Assembly: GCA_963693285.1 (NCBI GenBank)
Contig: OY848920.1
Span: 2,369,135 to 2,433,134 of the forward strand
Direction: 5' to 3'
Origin: Xestospongia muta
Lineage: Eukaryota; Porifera; Demospongiae; Haplosclerida; Petrosiidae
DNA length: 64,000 nucleotides
In this document: in pieces, positions 58,955 through 64,000 of the stretch
How positions within the stretch are numbered: the first letter of the stretch is position 1
How the letters are laid out: the number at the start of each line of letters is the position of its first letter
Translations under genes and position numbers: made by a program
Notes under the pieces: generated by a model
Database searches by the model: none
The model's input: only the letters and a program-made list of their open reading frames with translations
Told to the model about the DNA's origin: nothing

Positions 58955-58976
58955 GTGTTGCTAGACGTTATATAAG
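58955..58976 (+). promoter_or_regulatory. Core promoter with TATA box, RCC1-BTB gene 3
   Basis: TATATAA at 58968-58974 in TAGACGTTATATAAGT, 74 bp before the ATG. DNA further upstream is replaced by the repeat array, so the CCTTCCTGTCA block seen in copies 1 and 2 is absent. Confidence 0.65.
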
Positions 58977-59041
58977 TTGGCACAAGTAGCAAGCAACGAT
59001 TATTTCTGCTTTAGTATTTACAAGACGTTATTTTCTTTAAA

Positions 59042-60435
59042 ATGGCTTGTCAATCTTTGTATGTGTGGCCTATTCTTAATGCCATTGATAGAGAAATAGT
59101 TAAAAAGGCCAAATATTTTGCTATTCTTGATGATGGATCAAATGCCATTTTAATCACACATGACAAGGAAGCCTATGGTATTGGAGTAAATGGAGATCAT
59201 GGACCTCTAGGCCTTGGGACTCCTGAATCTTTTTTCTATGCTGCCAAGATTAAAATCATTTCTGGTGAAGGTACCTACAAAACATGTAGATTTCTATATA
59301 AAATATTTTTAATACAATTTTAATTTCAGAGATCATTTCGCTTGTTGGAGCTAACAATGGCCACATTGTTGCTCTAACCAAAGACTCCAAAATTTATGCC
59401 TGGGGTAACAACCAATACAAAATCATTGAAGATTCATCCAACGAATATATTTACGTACCTCAACATATACCAATTGATGGGAAAGTTAGAAAGGTTGCTG
59501 TTGGAGGTCGTCACAATTTGGCCATCACTTTTGATTACAAAGTTTATGCTTGGGGAGACAACAGTGATGGACAGCTTGGAATTGGTAATTATGTAAACAG
59601 CAGTAAGCCGATACGATCAGGAGTTGGAGAAATGGGTAAAAAATGCTCAAAATAAAATTGACAGAACTTTTTTTATTATCTTACAGAGGATGCTGTTGCT
59701 GTTATTGATATTGCTTGTGGTCTTGTCAACTCTTATTACATCACTAGTGAATATAAAGTTAGTCAGTCTAACATATACATCTAAAATAGTTATGCTTAGT
59801 TATATTATAGATTTATAGTGCTGGTGCAGGCTCTTATGGAGCTCTTGGAACAGGCAGTTCTCATCCTTCATCAAATACTGTTGAAGTTGCCACAGATGAG
59901 TTTTACAAGAAGGTAAATTGCAAACTCCATTATGATATATTGCTCTTAATTCATTTATACAGGTTGTTGCAGGACGCTATACTGTATATGCAATTACAAG
60001 GGATAACAATACTCTGTATGGATGGGGTCGCAATGATGAATGTCAACTTGGTATTAATAGTACCGATGATGAACTCACTCCTGTCAAAATAGGAGTGTGA
60101 GTTTTAAAATTCAAGCTGTAAATCCTGTAAAATCAATATATAAACTTATTTACAGATTTCAAGATGTTGGTGCTCATTTTGATTGTGATATGGCTGCTGG
60201 TCTTGTTAGTGGAACTGTAAGTCTGTTTTATAGCTATAACTAATTCCATGTTGATAATTTGCTTCAACTGTTATATAAGTTAAATTATTTATATAGGTTT
60301 ATGTGTGGGGAAAAACTCGTTTTGGAAAAGTTAGTACACCAAAGAAAACTCCTGTTGAGGTTCTTGATGATGCATTTATTATTTACATAACCAGCCGGAC
60401 GTTTCGTTTGCACGTCCTGGGTACGTTAAGCCTAT

Positions 60436-60494
<59 letters not shown>

Positions 60495-61568
60495 ATACAA
60501 GCTGTTATAATTAAATTAACAGGTCATGAAGAAGTTATTATCGAACCTGAATATGAAAAAGTTAGATGAATCAGTTTAAAAAGTCAATATCAATGTAAAT
60601 TTTCCCATTTCAGCCTATTCTAGAAATCATGATACATGTTGGAAGCTTCACTGGACCATTTTTTATTGTTTCTTGGTCTGATTTGGAAAGGAATAGTTAT
60701 TTCTTTAGAAGTTTGATAAAATCAGGCCAAATCACAAAAGAAATACAGTGGGGAGATAATTGTTAATCAATAATTAGTTTCAGAATTCCAATTTTATGCT
60801 TTATTCAGGCACTATGTGATACTTGGTTTCTCAGAAGAGGTTATAAATTGTTATGTTTATTATATACGAACTGGAAATCTTCCTCAAGACGTAACTGAGG
60901 AAATTTTATTTGGTAAATATATTAATAACATTTAAAGTAATTTAGTACAATCATTTTATTAGGTCTTTATAATCTGGCTATACAATACAGAGAAATGGGT
61001 CTGATCCATTTTTTGATTGTAAATTTTGGAATGAAACCACCATTGCCACCAGAGACACTGACTATCAAAAATGTGTGTTTTGTTTATCAAAATGCTTTAA
61101 AAGAAGGAAGAGATGTAAGCAGATTCTGAAGGATTCAATGTTAGCTTTATTGTTGTTTCCTTACTTTAGGACATTCGAAAATTGTGCATTGATTTTATCC
61201 TGGAGAATTTATTCCCAGTAATCTTCACATCAAATGAATTTCTTTACGAAATTGAATGCAATTCCATGCGCCACATCATGCAAGACTTAGCTATGTACTA
61301 TCAGCCTCTTCAGTTACAACTTACTAATGCTCGTACAGGAGATGGAAGTCAACAAGTTCTTACCTCTTATCCGCCTAGTCTAGTTCAGACCTCTTCTGAG
61401 GAAATTGGGATAGTAATGTCTTCCTGTGGAGGTGGTGATGTCACTTCGCTTGTTAATTTTAACACTCAACTGGAGACCAAAATAGAGATGGAGGTCAAGG
61501 CTGTACCCACTACTCCAACGTGCATTACTCTCCTTCCACCACGCATACAACATTACTCCATTATGTGA
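59042..61568 (+). CDS. RCC1-repeat and BTB-domain protein, tandem copy 3
   Basis: Same 12-exon plan as copies 1 and 2, from ATG 59042 to the stop at 61566-61568, about 617 residues. RCC1 motifs (YGIGVNGDHGPLGLGTPES, YAWGDNSDGQLGIGN, YGWGRNDECQLGIN) and BTB motifs (WSDLERNSYFFRSLI, HYVILGFSEEVINCYVYYI) are present. The linker exon is the short form (HEEVIIEPEYEK). The donor after exon 9 is GTGGGG in place of GTCAGT or GTTAGT, a weaker but valid GT. Intron 7 has a (TG)n tract instead of (AT)n. The start differs slightly (MACQSLYVWPILNAI). Confidence 0.86.
60443..60495. repeat. (TG)n microsatellite in intron 7
   Basis: About 20 TG units at the site where copies 1 and 2 have (AT)n. Confidence 0.95.
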
Positions 61569-61790
61569 GCAGTAACGATTTTTGAAAAGGAAAAAATTAA
61601 CTTTTGTCATATCGTATAAATGATAGAACTGTTGTTCCTTTCTGCTCATGAATTATCATTTGTGTAGTGTGACATATTTACATAACTCACAAATTAATTC
61701 CCCCTTTAATAAATTTGCTGAACTTTAATAAAGAGCGTTTAAATTCAATATTATAGTAAAGTATTATATAATCTATTTTTGTAGAATGAT
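61569..61790. other. 3' flank of RCC1-BTB gene 3
   Basis: Homologous to 46628-46870 and 54284-54500. No gene. Confidence 0.6.
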
Positions 61791-64000
61791 ATGTGCTATT
61801 AGAGAAAATTAAATAGATAAAACATGCTTGTATATAGGGAGTGAGGGAGAGCTTGAGAAAGCACTGATAACATGGACACATCCAAGATTTTTTTTGAAAT
61901 ATAGGTAAACTATTACAACTGTGTTATAGGCAATTAAACAAAAAAAGAGAGTGGTCATGTGTCTGATCTGGTCATGTACTCATGCAAAGTGAGAATCTGA
62001 GCAAACTCATAGCAATATGCAATCTTGTGTATGTTGAATATACAATATATGTAACTGCTAAAATTAAAGTAATGTGTCATTTCAATGTACAAAATTGCTA
62101 TATAAGCTTCATAGTTATAATTTTAGCTCAATAATACAAGTATTGTGTTCATGAAGTTTAATTAAATGTTTTTTAAATTCTTATATCTTTGTTTGTACAT
62201 ACATGACTATTGTAGTTTTACTGAAGCTAAAAAACCATATTGACAACTGGGCATTACTCTATATAATAAACTAAGTAGATTAAACATGCCTGTAAGGAGA
62301 TCTAGAGGAGGAACTCTAGGGAGAACTAATAACATGGAACATGCCCACAGTTTCCATAACAAAAGTTTTATCAGGAATATCGATCAGATGTTACAACTGT
62401 GAAGTTAAACAAAGGAAACTGGATAGTGGTCATATGTCTGATTACGTAACTTCATCATGTACAAAATCAATGAATTTCCATGTCTTATGTAGTTTTGGGT
62501 GGCTATGATAGTGTTGACAACTGAATATGCCATTAGAGAAAACTACATAGATAAGACATGCTTGTAGGGGGAGGGAGAGCTTGAGAGAGCACTGATAACA
62601 AATATTTTTAAAGTAAACTTTGAAAGGTTTTATGTTGGGATTATAAGTGAAATGATATAACTGTACCTTGATGTAGAAAATTAAGCAAAAAATGGGTAAG
62701 TGGTCTTATGTGAGATAATAAGTAAACTGATCATGTACACCAACTGTTACAACTGTGATGTAGGAAATTAAACAAAAAAATAGAGAGTGGTCATCTCATC
62801 ATGTACAACATCAATGAATTTCCATGTCTCTCGTAGTTTTAGGCAATTATGATAGAGTTTATGTCAGGATGATAACTGTACAGTGATGTAGAGAATTAAA
62901 CAAACAAACTGTTGGAGTGGTCTTATGTCTGATAATGAGTAATCTTATCATGTGCAATATCAACTGCTACAACTGTGATGTAGGAAATTAAACTAAGAAA
63001 ACTGGAGAGTGGTCATATGTCTGATCTTGTTATGTACAATATCCTCATGCAAGATGACAGTCTAAGTAAACCCATAGTAATATGAAGTCTTGTAAATGTT
63101 GAAAATATGACATATGTAACTGCTAAAATAGAAATGCATCAAAGTGCTTAACCTCACTCATATTATGACTACCTGTACCAACCACTCCTTTTCTTATTAA
63201 AAACATTAAGGATATCTACGGATTTTTGTTTACTTTTAAACAACTGGTTATATTTATTAAAATAAAACTAAATGAGGTGAAAGGGACAGTTATTAAATGC
63301 TTAAATAAACCAGCTGTAATTGTTGTGATAGCTGTGAACACTACAAAACTATATAAACTATATTATCTATTGTGTGAAATCAATATAATAATAATGTCTA
63401 TAAACAATAATGTAAATATCTATTTAAATGACAAATTTGATAAAAGCTGATTTAATTTGAAGTTGACATTGAGGCAGCGATTGAATTAAAAATAATTGCT
63501 GTGCATGTGTATGTGTACATTGACTGTGTCGTATAAATGTAAAGCGTGTCATATAAATGAGAGTGATCATATATCTGATAATAAGTGATCTTATCATGTG
63601 CAATATCAACTGTTATAACTGTCGTGTAGGAAATTAAACTAAAAAAGCTGGAGAGTGGTCATGTGTCTGATTGGTCATGCATATGGACATTCTTACCTTT
63701 ATATATAGTGCTTTACACTACATACATATAATTGTAGTTCAATACTACAAGTATTGACAACTGGACACACCTTTAGAAAAACTAAAACCTAAGTAGATTA
63801 AATATGTTCTCAAAGGAGAACTGATAACATTGAACATACCCACATTTTCCATGAAAGAAGGTTTTATCAGGAATATAGATCAAATGTTACAATTGTTAAA
63901 CAAAGGAAACTGGATAGCAGTCATTTGTCTTATAATAATCTCTTCATGTACAACATCAATTAATTTTCATGTCTTTCATAGTTTTGGGTGGTTGTGATAG
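61791..64000. repeat. Array of interspersed repeat modules, block 2
   Basis: The same two modules as in 57.5-58.9 kb recur (GGGGGAGGGAGAGCTTGAGA near 62568; TAGGAAATTAAACTAAGAAA near 62982; TCCATGTCTT near 62478, 62821 and, as TTCATGTCTTTC, 63967), with a third module (GGAGAACTGATAACAT and variants at 58670, 62320, 63815). No coding region is supported to the window end. Confidence 0.7.

Overview
The window looks like nuclear DNA from a sponge, most likely a demosponge close to Amphimedon queenslandica. This rests on AT-rich sequence, many GT-AG introns of only about 45-70 nt, many microsatellites and foldback elements, and metazoan domains (Neuralized NHR, CAP-Gly, death, SH3, RCC1, BTB, gasdermin-like, fucosyltransferase). 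It is not prokaryotic. The species is an inference; no database was searched.

Left part (1-12.4 kb and 20-27.8 kb): a birth-and-death cluster of one gene family. The complete type (23222-25947, four exons) encodes an NHR domain, a CAP-Gly-like domain, a coiled coil and a TKL-type kinase domain. I find seven copies or large remnants, on both strands. They are a kinase exon at the left window edge, a multiply broken copy (3778-7178), a minus copy split by a mobile element (8474-12004), a kinase fragment (12040-12430), a truncated minus copy (20089-21116), the intact gene, and a third full-length gene (37633-40274). The last is predicted to be a pseudokinase because its HRD and DFG aspartates are both replaced. 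About 3 kb at 1-2975 recurs almost unchanged at 24805-27795, and 20.1-24.15 kb is a large inverted duplication.

Middle-left (12.96-17.7 kb): a 15-exon gene of about 1002 residues with a death domain, a second alpha-helical (CARD-like) region, a long domain I recognise only as a sponge-type conserved block, a coiled coil, an SH3 domain and C-terminal leucine-rich repeats. A decayed SH3 pseudogene lies 1.1 kb downstream.

Middle (27.6-37.5 kb): a stretch of broken genes and transposon remains. It holds a copia-like Gag, an unrecognised two-exon fragment, a gasdermin-like pore-forming-domain gene with a frameshift, a repeat element of the same family that splits the kinase copy, a gypsy-type pol fragment, a frameshifted alpha-1,3-fucosyltransferase, a Thr/Pro-rich mucin-like repeat gene with a 7-bp duplication frameshift, and Ig-type receptor exons with a stop.

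Right part (43.9-61.6 kb): three tandem paralogs (about 645, 617 and 617 residues, 12 exons each) with RCC1 repeats and a C-terminal BTB domain. Each has the same TATA box 74-78 bp before the ATG. A possible small membrane-protein gene lies between copies two and three (55.0-56.0 kb). The rest is AT-rich intergenic DNA and dispersed repeats, including a repeat array in 57.3-59 and 61.8-64 kb.

The kinase family, the death/SH3/LRR protein and the gasdermin-like gene are all of a kind used in innate sensing and cell death. Their co-operation here is only inferred from proximity. All exon coordinates were read by eye from splice signals and paralog comparison; there is no transcript evidence.
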